A stretch of DNA of 64,000 bases. Origin: Belliella baltica DSM 15883 (GTDB lineage: Bacteria; Bacteroidota; Bacteroidia; Cytophagales; Cyclobacteriaceae). The stretch is taken from contig NC_018010.1 of NCBI RefSeq assembly GCF_000265405.1, forward strand, positions 2,811,501 to 2,875,500, given 5' to 3'. Shown piece by piece: positions 53,173 to 62,045 of this stretch. Below the pieces are notes generated by a model. The model had not been told where the DNA came from. It was given only the letters and a program-made list of their open reading frames with translations, and made no database searches. Within the stretch, counting starts at the first letter, position 1. Every line of letters starts with the position of its first letter. A program made the translations under genes and the position numbers.

Positions 53173-55632
53173 ATGTTGAAACAAACCAGTTTACTAATAA
53201 CCTTATTCGGTTTTTTACTTCTTCCTGCATTTGCACAAAACCCTTCTTCTAAACTTTATCATGACTTGTTGAAACTGAAAGAAACCAAGCGGATTCTTTT
53301 TGTAGCAGCTCACCCTGATGATGAAAACACAAGGTTGATTTCCTATTTGGCAAATGGTGAACATGCGCAAGTAGCCTATCTTTCTCTCACAAGAGGGGAT
53401 GGAGGGCAAAACTTAATAGGAAAAGAGTTGGGAATTGAACTTGGAATGATTCGGACTCATGAACTTTTACAAGCAAGAAATACAGATGGAGGTAGACAAT
53501 TTTTCACAAGAGCACTTGATTTTGGATTTAGTAAAAACCCTGATGAAACACTAAACAATTGGGAAAAGCAAAAACTTCTTGCTGATGTAGTATGGATTAT
53601 TCGGGATTTTCAACCCGATATTATCATCAATAGATTTAATACCACGCCTGGTACAACTCACGGACATCATACAACATCAGCTATTCTTGCCTCCGAAGCT
53701 TTTGAGATTTCTGGAAATAAAGATGCCTTTTCGGACCAACTGAATTCGGCTGAACCCTGGCAAGCCAAGAGACTTTTTTGGAATGCATACAATTGGGGAG
53801 GACAATATGAACCTAATTCTGAAAAAAATTATCATATTTTCCCAGTAGGTGATTACAATCCTTTGTTGGGAACTACCTATTCTCAAATTGCGGCTGACAG
53901 TAGAACAATGCACAAATCTCAAGGCTTTGGTTCAACTTCTCAAATTGGAGTAGGAAATGATTTTATAGAGCAATTGAATGGTGAAAGTTTTGAAAATAGT
54001 CCATTTGAGGGGATTCAAAATAGATGGGAGAAAATAGAGGATGGATTGAAAATCGAATCAGCAATTCAAAATGCTTTAAATTTATTTGATTTTGTAAAAC
54101 CTGAAAATAATGTAAAAAATCTTTTGACAATCAAAAGATTAATGGATGGAGTAAACAACAAGGAAAAATGGTTTTTAGAAAAGAAATCTTTTATAAATCA
54201 ATTAATCCTAAGTAATCTTGGAGTGAAATCTGAATTTATTATTAGAAAAGAAATAGGCTATCCAGGTGAAACTCTAGAGACAGAATTTTTATTCAATAAT
54301 CCTTCAGCTTTGCCTATCACTGTCAAATCAGCAAATACTAGTATTTCAGATATTCAGATTAATAAATTAGCGACAGATAATAAACCATTAAATCAAGTGA
54401 TCAAACTTTCTATTCCAACTGATTACCCAGTATCACAACCATTTTGGCTAGAAAAACCTATTGATAATAGTTTATTTGATGTTGTTGATCTTCAGAAAAT
54501 TGGTCAGCCGATCAATAAAGCTTCTATCTCTTCTCAAGTTACTTTAGAAATTGATGGTCAAACCATTCAATATGAGATTCCATTGATGTATAAATATAAT
54601 GATCAGGTAGATGGAGAGATCAAACAACCATTTACTCTTGTTCCAGAAGTAAATATAAATCTTGACAAGCAGCATGTTTTCTTGGTTGATGGAGCTAATC
54701 CTGAGCTTAATGTTGAAATTTCTTTTAGAGATAATTTCATTGATGGAGTACTCACTTTAGAGGGACTAAATAAAAATCAGTATCAGGTTCTCTCTATGGA
54801 AAAGGATGACAGAAGAAAAAGGATCTTATACAAAATTAGAATTTTAGATTCTAACCAGGAGAAGATGTCAATTGTTGTCAATTTCACGACAAATGATAAG
54901 CGAGTTTTTAATCAGGATACAAAAAGAATCTTGTATAAGCATATTCCTAATTTGACCTATTTTACCTCAACATCCTTTGATTTGATCAAAATGGATATCA
55001 AAGTTAGTGGTCAAAATATAGCTTATATCAATGGTGCCGGCGATGATGTCCCAGATATTTTGAAAAACTTAGGTTATCAAGTTTCTTTTTTAGAAAATGG
55101 CGATATAAAAAAGGATAAATTCAAAGAATTTAAAACTGTCATTATTGGTATCAGAGCATTCAATACCAATCAAGCATTGGCTTCCAATGTGGATCAATTG
55201 ATGGGATATATCAAAGAAGGTGGAAATGTGATCGTTCAGTACAATACTTCTTCACCACTTTTGACTAGAGAGATGGGACCATTTCCATTTTCATTATCAA
55301 GAGATAGGGTTACAGTAGAGGGGTCTCCAGTTGTGGTAGATTTTAATCATCCAATTATGAGTTTTCCAAACAAAATTGAAGCCTCAGATTTTGATGGTTG
55401 GGTGCAAGAAAGAGGTTTGTACTTTACTTCTAACTGGGATTCAAATTATTCTACTCCATTTACCATGCAAGATCCAGGAGAAAAGGCAAGCCAAGGTGCA
55501 TTACTATTTGCCAAATATGGTAAAGGAACATACACTTATTCTGGAATTTCTTGGTTCAGACAACTGCCTGCTGGAGTTCCAGGAGCAATTAAAATTTTTG
55601 TCAATTTGATCGAGCAACCAAGTGGAAAATAA
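53173..55632 (+). CDS. Large exported PIG-L-type deacetylase
   Basis: 819 residues. Signal peptide ends LPAFAQ (about residue 22). The N-terminal domain carries the LmbE/PIG-L motif VAAHPDDENTRLISYL (His-Pro-Asp-Asp), SLTRGDGGQNLIGKELG and GTTHGHHTTSAILAS with the distal zinc His. The region from about residue 350 to 600 is beta-rich and unassigned, and the last 200 residues have a glutamine-amidotransferase-like or ThuA-like pattern (FKTVIIGIRAFNTNQAL, VIVQYNTSSP, GKGTYTYSGISWFRQLPAGV). It should remove acetyl groups from an N-acetylated sugar in the periplasm. A 33-residue membrane peptide and a sodium symporter follow, coupled by overlaps, so uptake of the product is possible. Confidence 0.85.
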   Translation: MLKQTSLLITLFGFLLLPAFAQNPSSKLYHDLLKLKETKRILFVAAHPDDENTRLISYLANGEHAQVAYLSLTRGDGGQNLIGKELGIELGMIRTHELLQARNTDGGRQFFTRALDFGFSKNPDETLNNWEKQKLLADVVWIIRDFQPDIIINRFNTTPGTTHGHHTTSAILASEAFEISGNKDAFSDQLNSAEPWQAKRLFWNAYNWGGQYEPNSEKNYHIFPVGDYNPLLGTTYSQIAADSRTMHKSQGFGSTSQIGVGNDFIEQLNGESFENSPFEGIQNRWEKIEDGLKIESAIQNALNLFDFVKPENNVKNLLTIKRLMDGVNNKEKWFLEKKSFINQLILSNLGVKSEFIIRKEIGYPGETLETEFLFNNPSALPITVKSANTSISDIQINKLATDNKPLNQVIKLSIPTDYPVSQPFWLEKPIDNSLFDVVDLQKIGQPINKASISSQVTLEIDGQTIQYEIPLMYKYNDQVDGEIKQPFTLVPEVNINLDKQHVFLVDGANPELNVEISFRDNFIDGVLTLEGLNKNQYQVLSMEKDDRRKRILYKIRILDSNQEKMSIVVNFTTNDKRVFNQDTKRILYKHIPNLTYFTSTSFDLIKMDIKVSGQNIAYINGAGDDVPDILKNLGYQVSFLENGDIKKDKFKEFKTVIIGIRAFNTNQALASNVDQLMGYIKEGGNVIVQYNTSSPLLTREMGPFPFSLSRDRVTVEGSPVVVDFNHPIMSFPNKIEASDFDGWVQERGLYFTSNWDSNYSTPFTMQDPGEKASQGALLFAKYGKGTYTYSGISWFRQLPAGVPGAIKIFVNLIEQPSGK

Positions 55633-55723
55633 TACTAAATGGAATAATTGGTATGTTGCTTTGATCATTACATTATTTGTTTTGATAGGTTTGTTTTATT
55701 GGCTAACCCAAGCTTTTTCATGA
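55622..55723 (+). CDS. 33-residue membrane peptide coupled to the sodium:solute symporter
   Basis: A short open frame starts at GTG 55622, overlapping the last 11 bases of the PIG-L gene, and ends with a TGA at 55721-55723 that shares bases with the symporter ATG at 55720 (ATGA, four-base overlap). It encodes VENNTKWNNWYVALIITLF followed by more hydrophobic residues ending LTQAFS: a hydrophilic Asn-rich head, then one transmembrane helix. A stop lies in frame at 55607-55609 and no ATG lies between, so GTG is the only candidate start. The tight coupling suggests a small subunit of the symporter, like other tiny partners of sodium:solute symporters. Function is inferred. Confidence 0.65.
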   Translation: MENNTKWNNWYVALIITLFVLIGLFYWLTQAFS

Positions 55724-57423
55724 GTAATTTAGACTGGATTGTTCTTTTCGGTACACTGCTAACAATAGTGGGTTATGGTGTCTATAAGACCTATGGCCCC
55801 AAAAGCATGGAAAACTATCTAAGAGGTGATAGCGATATGAATTGGTGGACTATCGGATTGTCGATAATGGCTACACAAGCTTCAGCTATTACTTTCCTCA
55901 GTACTCCTGGACAGGCTTATGAAGACGGAATGAGATTTATTCAGTTCTATTTTGGGCTTCCTGTAGCCATGATCATTTTGTCAGTTACCTTTATTCCAAT
56001 TTACTATAAACTTAAAGTTTACACTGCCTATGAATTTTTAGAAAATAGGTTTGATCTAAAAACCAGAACTCTTGCAGCTTTACTTTTCCTGACTCAAAGA
56101 GGCTTGGCTGCTGGCATTACCATTTATGCACCCTCTATTATACTTTCCACGCTTTTGGGATGGAATCTAACGTGGACCAATATATTTATAGGTATTCTTG
56201 TGATTGCTTATACCGTTTCTGGTGGAACGAAGGCTGTTTCCATTACTCAAAAGCAACAGATGATGGGAATGATGGGAGGGATGATTCTCGCAGGGATTTT
56301 GGTGATAGAAATGCTTCCTGTCAAATTCACGGAAGCACTTCATGTAGCGGGGAAAATGGAACGCTTAAATATTGTGAATTTTGATTTTAATTGGTCCGAT
56401 AGATATAATTTTTGGTCGGGAATGACCGCAGCGCTTTTTTTATTTCTTTCTTATTTTGGAACTGATCAATCTCAAGTTCAGCGATATTTGACAGGAAGAA
56501 CACTTGCAGAAAGTAGGATGGGTTTGATAATGAATGGCTTGCTCAAAGTTCCTATGCAATTTATCATCTTATTTATTGGGGTGATGGTTTTTGTTTTTTA
56601 TCAATTTTTCCAACCTCCAGTAGTTTTCAATAAGGTGCAAACAGAAAAACTGGAAGTTTCAGAATACAAAGAGGACTTTACACTCTTACAAAACGAATTT
56701 TCAAAAACCTTTGAAGAAAAATCTGGTAGTATTTCAGATCTTTTAGAGGCTGTTCGACAGGAGGATAAAGCAGGAGTAGAAAAGGCTAAGTCTGAAATGC
56801 AAGCTTCTTATGCCAAGCAAGAGCAGATTAGAGATGAAGTGAAATCATTGATTATAAAAAATGATGCAGGTGCAGAGACACGAGATACAGATTATATCTT
56901 CATGCGCTTTGTCATGGATTACTTACCAAAAGGGATTATAGGGTTATTATTTGCTGTTATTTTTTCCGCCGCAATGTCCTCAACTGCATCTGAATTGAAT
57001 GCATTGGGATCGACTTCCACTATAGATATTTACAAAAGGTCATTGAATAAAAAAGGATCAGATCGTCATTATATGCTTTCTTCCAAATGGCTAACAGCAT
57101 TTTGGGGGATTTTCGCTATTCTTTTCGCTACTTATGCAACCTTATTCGAAAACCTTATACAAGCTGTAAATTTACTTGGTTCTCTATTTTATGGGACAAT
57201 TTTGGGGATTTTCCTTGTCGGATTTTACATGAAATGGATCAAAGGACAAGCAGTTTTTTTGGCTGCCTTGATGGCAGAAGTTGTTATTTTACTGATTCAC
57301 TGGAGGAATGGAGAATCTTTACTTGGGGTGAATATCGATATTGGATACCTTTGGTATAATGCGATTGGCTGTCTTCTGGTGATGCTATTTGCAGCTATTA
57401 TTCAACTTTTTAATAGTAAATAG
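55720..57423 (+). CDS. Sodium:solute symporter (SSS family)
   Basis: 567 residues with about 13-14 helices. The helix-1 region MNWWTIGLSIMATQASAITF has the sodium-site pattern; the signature-like segment FAVIFSAAMSSTASELNALG and GSTSTIDIYKRS is late in the protein. A charged insert (about residues 315-400, rich in Glu and Lys) sits between helices and is larger than in SglT. Substrate is unknown; sugars, sialic acid or carboxylates are family norms. The start is taken at 55720 because the residues before it (MVCCFDHYII) belong to another frame. It follows the PIG-L deacetylase and the 33-residue peptide, making a transport unit. Confidence 0.88.
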   Translation: MSNLDWIVLFGTLLTIVGYGVYKTYGPKSMENYLRGDSDMNWWTIGLSIMATQASAITFLSTPGQAYEDGMRFIQFYFGLPVAMIILSVTFIPIYYKLKVYTAYEFLENRFDLKTRTLAALLFLTQRGLAAGITIYAPSIILSTLLGWNLTWTNIFIGILVIAYTVSGGTKAVSITQKQQMMGMMGGMILAGILVIEMLPVKFTEALHVAGKMERLNIVNFDFNWSDRYNFWSGMTAALFLFLSYFGTDQSQVQRYLTGRTLAESRMGLIMNGLLKVPMQFIILFIGVMVFVFYQFFQPPVVFNKVQTEKLEVSEYKEDFTLLQNEFSKTFEEKSGSISDLLEAVRQEDKAGVEKAKSEMQASYAKQEQIRDEVKSLIIKNDAGAETRDTDYIFMRFVMDYLPKGIIGLLFAVIFSAAMSSTASELNALGSTSTIDIYKRSLNKKGSDRHYMLSSKWLTAFWGIFAILFATYATLFENLIQAVNLLGSLFYGTILGIFLVGFYMKWIKGQAVFLAALMAEVVILLIHWRNGESLLGVNIDIGYLWYNAIGCLLVMLFAAIIQLFNSK

Positions 57424-57458
57424 AGAAATTGAAAGATACATTTAGAATAAAAAAAAAT

Positions 57459-57489
57459 AACCCCATCGAAAATCAATCTCGATGGGGTT
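57459..57489. terminator. Bidirectional terminator between the symporter and an M28 peptidase
   Basis: AACCCCATCGA (57459-57469) pairs with TCGATGGGGTT (57479-57489), with A-run before and T-run after. It serves the symporter on the plus strand and the convergent M28 gene on the minus strand. Confidence 0.88.
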
Positions 57490-57513
57490 TAATTTTTTAA
57501 TACATTAAAGTAT

Positions 57514-58863
57514 TTATCGTGTAATAGGTTGTGGGAAAACAGCCATGCTTTCATGTCCTTCTTCTCCAACTGCCTGAACAGCAAAGAAATAATTATCTTT
57601 AGAATAGGGAATGGTTAGTGTCATGTCTTCAGTGTAAAATTTCTTTTGCCACATTGAATCGCTTGTTTCACGCATCAAAACATAATATCCTTTAGCTTTT
57701 CCGGTTTTCGGAGCTTCCCATCTTAAAGTAGAAGTGTTGCTTAATCTTCTTACATCTATACCGACCATCTGAGGTTCAGATGGCGCTGTTGCCAAATATG
57801 CAAGTGATGCTAGGTTAATACCTGTTACTTTTCTCATATACTCAAAATCCATGAATTCCGGTAAATCACCATATTGAATACCATCTTCAAAACGCACATT
57901 TTCATGTTGTGCATAGTAGTTTTCATTCATTTCACAAACCCTAATGGCTGTGAATCCTTCTCTTGCGAATGGAGTATGATCCCCACCTCTCAAAAATCTA
58001 TCATTTCTATAAATCAATTTCACTTCTAATTGATCCATATATCTTTCACCGATTTCTTTCATAAATCTCGCAAGCTGTCTGGATTTGCTGTCATTTTCTC
58101 CATTGGTATATCTTCTTATCGCAGCCATCTGATCAGTTTCTGCCATTGGAACACCTTCAGAAAAAATCCTTACTCTGGTATTGTCACTGATATCTGTTTG
58201 TGAAGAACGGCTGTTTCCAATCATATCATTGTTAAGTGTGGCTACAAGGTTCCAGTTTTCTGCTTTTGCTTTTTTAGCCAAATATTCAGCACCTTTTAAG
58301 CCTTGTTCTTCTCCACTGACAACAACGAACTTAATTGTGGCAGGAAAGGATTTTTTAGACATGATTCGTGTTAATTCGATGATCGCAGCAACACCAGAAC
58401 CGTCATCATTGGCTCCTGGAGCATCTATCACAGAATCCATCACACTCAATGCTCTGCTATCTATGTGTGCCATGATGATCAAGATTCGATCATCATTAGG
58501 ATCGCTGCCTTTTAGTGTTGCAATGACGTTACCCAACTTGCTGTCAGTTGGAATTCTTCTATTATCAGCAGGAATTGTAAAGAAGTCAATTTCTGAACTC
58601 AATCGTCCACCTGATTCACTTTCGAATGATTTGAAATGATTAAGAACATATTTTTGTGAGGCTAAAATACCAGTGTCCCCAGCTTGTTTGCTAAGCGTAT
58701 GTCTTGTTTTGAAATCTGCAAGGTCTCTTACATACTTCTCTAGGTTTTTGGCGGAAATTTCGGATACCATTTTAGCTATTTCAGCATCTCTTTGGACGAT
58801 TTGCGTTTGAGCATACAAGCTTGATGCAGCAAAAAACACGAATATTAGTAATATTTTTCTCAT
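57514..58863 (-). CDS. M28 family zinc aminopeptidase, exported
   Basis: 449 residues; signal peptide ends SSLYAQ (about residue 19). Zinc ligands and catalytic residues are visible in MAHIDSRAL (His-x-Asp), GANDDGSGVAAIIE (bridging Asp), VSGEEQGLKGAEY (Glu-Glu), LNNDMIGNS (Asp) and RGGDHTPFAREG (His). The C-terminal 90 residues (MVGIDVRRLSNTSTLRWEAP to VQAVGEEGHESMAV) form a fibronectin type III-like domain. It is an exported aminopeptidase. The long frame from 58953 overlaps the divergent DinB region; the Met at 58863 (MRKILLIF) is used. It is a different subfamily from the PSMA-like peptidase at position 1. Confidence 0.9.
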   Translation of the reverse strand: MRKILLIFVFFAASSLYAQTQIVQRDAEIAKMVSEISAKNLEKYVRDLADFKTRHTLSKQAGDTGILASQKYVLNHFKSFESESGGRLSSEIDFFTIPADNRRIPTDSKLGNVIATLKGSDPNDDRILIIMAHIDSRALSVMDSVIDAPGANDDGSGVAAIIELTRIMSKKSFPATIKFVVVSGEEQGLKGAEYLAKKAKAENWNLVATLNNDMIGNSRSSQTDISDNTRVRIFSEGVPMAETDQMAAIRRYTNGENDSKSRQLARFMKEIGERYMDQLEVKLIYRNDRFLRGGDHTPFAREGFTAIRVCEMNENYYAQHENVRFEDGIQYGDLPEFMDFEYMRKVTGINLASLAYLATAPSEPQMVGIDVRRLSNTSTLRWEAPKTGKAKGYYVLMRETSDSMWQKKFYTEDMTLTIPYSKDNYFFAVQAVGEEGHESMAVFPQPITR

Positions 58864-58931
58864 TTTGATATTTGGTGATTTTGAAAGCATTAAATTTACC
58901 AAAGTACTATTCACATCCAAACATATTTTAC

Positions 58932-59447
58932 ATGAATGAAAATTTAATACCAAAAGAAGGAGAATATGCTCCCTACTATGGGAAATATATTGAAAAAATT
59001 ATCGGTCAGGACATATCTAAACTTCTACTGAATCAGATTGAAGAAGTGAGAAGGTATTTTGAATCCAAGGGAGAGGAGAGTTCTGGGACAGCCTACGGAC
59101 CTGGAAAATGGACTGCAAAGGAAGTACTTAACCATATCATCGATACAGATCGTGTTATGACATTTAGAGCAATGTGCTTTGCAAGAGGAGAGAAGGCTTC
59201 CTTCCCAGGTTTTGATCAAGATATTTATGTAGCCAACTCTGATGCTAATCAAGTTCCTTTAATGAATTTGCTAGAAGATTTTGAAATGTCTCGCTATGCC
59301 TTAGTTTCTATGATGAAGACATTGCCTCAAGAGTCATTTACAAGATTTGGAAATGCAAGTGGACATGAAGTAAGTGTGCGGGCGCTCTTTCACATTATGG
59401 CTGGTCATACTCTGCATCATTTGACTATTTTAAAGGAAAGATATTGA
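58932..59447 (+). CDS. DinB family protein
   Basis: 171 residues, helical. DinB-type metal ligands are seen in LNHIIDTDRV (His), and MAGHTLHHLTIL (His-x3-His). The text YGPGKWTAKEVLNHIIDTDR and HEVSVRALFHIMAGHTLHHL is the usual DinB_2 family pattern. These four-helix-bundle proteins bind a metal and in other species act as thiol-dependent transferases; the role here is unknown. The Met at 58932 is used because residues before it (LNLPKYYSHP) lie within the intergenic region shared with the M28 gene. Confidence 0.85.
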   Translation: MNENLIPKEGEYAPYYGKYIEKIIGQDISKLLLNQIEEVRRYFESKGEESSGTAYGPGKWTAKEVLNHIIDTDRVMTFRAMCFARGEKASFPGFDQDIYVANSDANQVPLMNLLEDFEMSRYALVSMMKTLPQESFTRFGNASGHEVSVRALFHIMAGHTLHHLTILKERY

Positions 59448-59566
59448 TAGGATTTTAAACAGTCGAATAGTTTGAGTTTTGTCAATTTGGAATTCAATTT
59501 CCCAATAAAAAAGGGCATTAGACTTGTTTAATAAAATTAAATAGTGTGATTTCAAGGAAAAATTTG

Positions 59567-59575
59567 TAAATTTGC
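59567..59575 (+). promoter_or_regulatory. -7 box (TAAATTTGC) ahead of the DUF6909-like gene
   Basis: TAAATTTGC is an exact TAnnTTTG with the favoured trailing C, 30 bases from the ATG. TGTG at 59545-59548 stands where a -33 box would be, with an 18-base spacer. Confidence 0.55.
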
Positions 59576-59605
59576 TGAATTTACCTAATAAAAAATTTTA
59601 AAAAT

Positions 59606-61273
59606 ATGAAAAGAACAAGAGCACAGGAATCACGAGCAGCCATTGAAAGATTATACATCACCATGCGTCACCTTTTTATGAGAGGTACATACAAGCCTAT
59701 GGGAGTATCTGGAGAGTCGCTAGTGAGTTCACTTTTGGTGTTAAGTCCAGAAATCTATGGTTTGGTTATAGACGAAGAAAAAATAGAGCTCGATGGCTTA
59801 CTTTATGTCATGGAGCGCCTACCAAAAGGAATAGAAGAATGTAGGTTTGTAAGGTTGATAAGTCGTGAAGGATATGAGCATTCTGATTTTTTGACCCTGG
59901 TGCCAAGTAGAAGAAAAAGAAACTGCTATAGAGTCGATGAAGACCAAATGTATGTAGAAATGACACGTGGTAAATCTGATATTTATGATATTTTGACTCA
60001 CTTGACATTTTTGTACATAGAATCAGAAAAAATAAGAAAAAATAGTACCGACCATAAAGGTAGAATTAACCTGAACTGGGAAATGCTTGAAAAGATTGTT
60101 GAGAAAGAAAGAAAAGGAGAAGAGTTTGATTCAGAAGCAGCGTGTTCTTATTTGAGTCATATCACCGGTAGAACTTTTGATGAAACACATCAGACAATTC
60201 AAAAATTTTCTGCTTCATCAAATTCTAATAGCTTATTTTCTATTATTTATCACTTAGGAAAATTATCGATAAATGAATTTTTGCATGAGAAAGACAGAGA
60301 AATTTCCTTTTCAGCTACTTTAAGAGAGCGAGTTGGTCATCATGTTTATGGGGAGCTTTGGGCAAATAGAATAAAAAGTGTTTTAGACGACCAAGGTTTA
60401 ATTCAAAGACCAATTCATATTATTTCTGCAAATCTTCATAGTGTGGTGAATACGATCTATGGTCACCAAGCATTAGGACTAAAATCCTATGAGGAGATTG
60501 AGAAAATTGCAATGGAGATAAGCGTAAATGATAAAAAAAATAAAGGTAAAGAAATCCAAGCTTTCGCAAATAAGAATGGATTTATTGATTTACCAGATTT
60601 GTCAGGAACCAATATTGGGGCGCAGCTTATTGATACTGCACGAATGAGCAAGGGTACAATTATTCCGGGTATTAGCCTTCCCAAAGAAGATAAAAATAAG
60701 CCCGTAATTGTAGTGATGGATTATGCTTTTGGTGAACAAGCTTATGAATGCTTCGATGAGTTATTGAAACCTTATGAAAAAGATGGAAAGTCAATTCCAT
60801 TGGATGTTGTTTCAGCCTCAATCATGGGAAAAGCAGGGATTTTAGAAGGAAATAAAGGAGATATCATGATTCCAAATAGTCATGTGTTTGAGGGGACAGC
60901 TGATAATTATCCATTTAAGAATGAATTGAAGAAAGTGGATTTCGAAGGATTTGGATTGGGAGTGTATGAAGGTCCAATGATTACGGTATTGGGGACTTCA
61001 CTTCAAAATAAGGATGTTTTAACTTACTTCTTAGAATCTTCCTGGAAGGCTGCAGGACTTGAGATGGAAGGAGCTCACTATCAAAAAGCGATTCAATCAG
61101 CTAGTAAAATTAGGAATAGCATTCGTAAAAATGTAAAAGTACTGTATGCCTATTATGCTTCTGATAACCCACTTGAAACAGGTAGTACTTTAGCTTCTGG
61201 AGCATTAGGAATGGAGGGTGTAAGGCCTACTTACTTGATTACCTATAAAATTTTGGAAAAATTATTTTCATAA
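59606..61273 (+). CDS. Conserved protein of unknown function (DUF6909-like)
   Basis: 555 residues, no signal. The N-terminal half is helical and basic (RTRAQESRAAIERLYITMRH, VMERLPKGIEECRFVRLIS). The C-terminal half has a beta/alpha character (PVIVVMDYAFGEQAYECFDE, VSASIMGKAGILEGNKGDIM, FGLGVYEGPMITVLG) and the motif GLEMEGAHYQKA with E486-M487-E488, like the Glu-Met-Glu block of nucleoside phosphorylases and nucleosidases. I recall proteins of this kind annotated as DUF6909 in Bacteroidota. Nucleoside or nucleotide cleavage is a guess from this motif. A good -7 box and a terminator frame it as a single-gene unit. Confidence 0.7.
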   Translation: MKRTRAQESRAAIERLYITMRHLFMRGTYKPMGVSGESLVSSLLVLSPEIYGLVIDEEKIELDGLLYVMERLPKGIEECRFVRLISREGYEHSDFLTLVPSRRKRNCYRVDEDQMYVEMTRGKSDIYDILTHLTFLYIESEKIRKNSTDHKGRINLNWEMLEKIVEKERKGEEFDSEAACSYLSHITGRTFDETHQTIQKFSASSNSNSLFSIIYHLGKLSINEFLHEKDREISFSATLRERVGHHVYGELWANRIKSVLDDQGLIQRPIHIISANLHSVVNTIYGHQALGLKSYEEIEKIAMEISVNDKKNKGKEIQAFANKNGFIDLPDLSGTNIGAQLIDTARMSKGTIIPGISLPKEDKNKPVIVVMDYAFGEQAYECFDELLKPYEKDGKSIPLDVVSASIMGKAGILEGNKGDIMIPNSHVFEGTADNYPFKNELKKVDFEGFGLGVYEGPMITVLGTSLQNKDVLTYFLESSWKAAGLEMEGAHYQKAIQSASKIRNSIRKNVKVLYAYYASDNPLETGSTLASGALGMEGVRPTYLITYKILEKLFS

Positions 61274-61299
61274 AATTTTCTTTTAAATATGCTTTTTAT

Positions 61300-61330
61300 A
61301 AAATCTGACTCGTAAGTGTCAGATTTTTAA
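61300..61330 (+). terminator. Terminator after the DUF6909-like gene
   Basis: AAAATCTGAC (61300-61309) pairs with GTCAGATTTT (61318-61327), followed by T-rich sequence. Confidence 0.8.
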
Positions 61331-61459
61331 GTTTTTATACTATTTTATATTTCTTTGAAATATTTCCTCGTGTCGAAAATCAGGATAAAAACTGACTTTG
61401 CTCATGTTTTGGGCAACAATCGTCACTTACCTTTGAATCATAATCAAAAACCAAAAGCC

Positions 61460-62038
61460 ATGAAAATGAATAGCTTTTCAATACTCAAAACCACACTGAT
61501 TGCAGCATTGATATTATTCAATGTATCTGCAATAGCTCAAGTAAATTATACGCTATCTGCGAATCCAGATTTGAAAGTTTCTGGAACCTCAACACTTCAC
61601 GATTGGGATATGAAATCCAGCACTGCAACTGGAAAAGCAGAACTTACTTTAGCAAATGGAAAAGTTGGAACCATTAAAAATGTGACCATCACCATGCCAG
61701 CTGAAAGTATCAAAAGTGGTAAAAGTGGAATGGATAAAAATGCTTATGCAGCACTCAAAACCAAAAACCACAAAGATGTAAAATTCAACCTAAAAGAATT
61801 TGTAGCAAAAGGAACTTCTTTTGAAGCCGTTGGTGAATTCACTATCGCTGGAGTGACTAAAGCAGCAAAGTTCCCAGTATCAGCAACTGTTGCTGGTGAA
61901 AAAGTAACATTCAAAGGAAAACACGATTTCAAATTAACAGACTATAACGTCGACCCTCCAACAGCATTGATGGGGACAGTAAAAACAGGAAACGAAGTAA
62001 GCATACATTTCAACGTCACATTCCAACCTACTAAATAA
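61460..62038 (+). CDS. YceI family exported protein
   Basis: 192 residues. Signal peptide ends VSAIAQ (about residue 25). The lipocalin-like YceI fold shows VSGTSTLHDWDMKSSTATGK, VKFNLKEFVAKGTSFEAVGE, FTIAGVTKAAKFPVSATV and FKLTDYNVDPPTALMGTV. YceI members bind long isoprenoid chains such as quinones. It is the first gene of a three-gene operon: a porin follows after seven bases, then a second YceI-like gene. The ATG at 61460 is chosen over the upstream frame from 61355. Confidence 0.88.
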   Translation: MKMNSFSILKTTLIAALILFNVSAIAQVNYTLSANPDLKVSGTSTLHDWDMKSSTATGKAELTLANGKVGTIKNVTITMPAESIKSGKSGMDKNAYAALKTKNHKDVKFNLKEFVAKGTSFEAVGEFTIAGVTKAAKFPVSATVAGEKVTFKGKHDFKLTDYNVDPPTALMGTVKTGNEVSIHFNVTFQPTK

Positions 62039-62045
62039 TTTAGCA

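Noticed and set aside
58181..58639. 152-residue open frame opposite the M28 aminopeptidase
   Set aside because: Antisense shadow; the opposite strand has all M28 zinc-ligand motifs.
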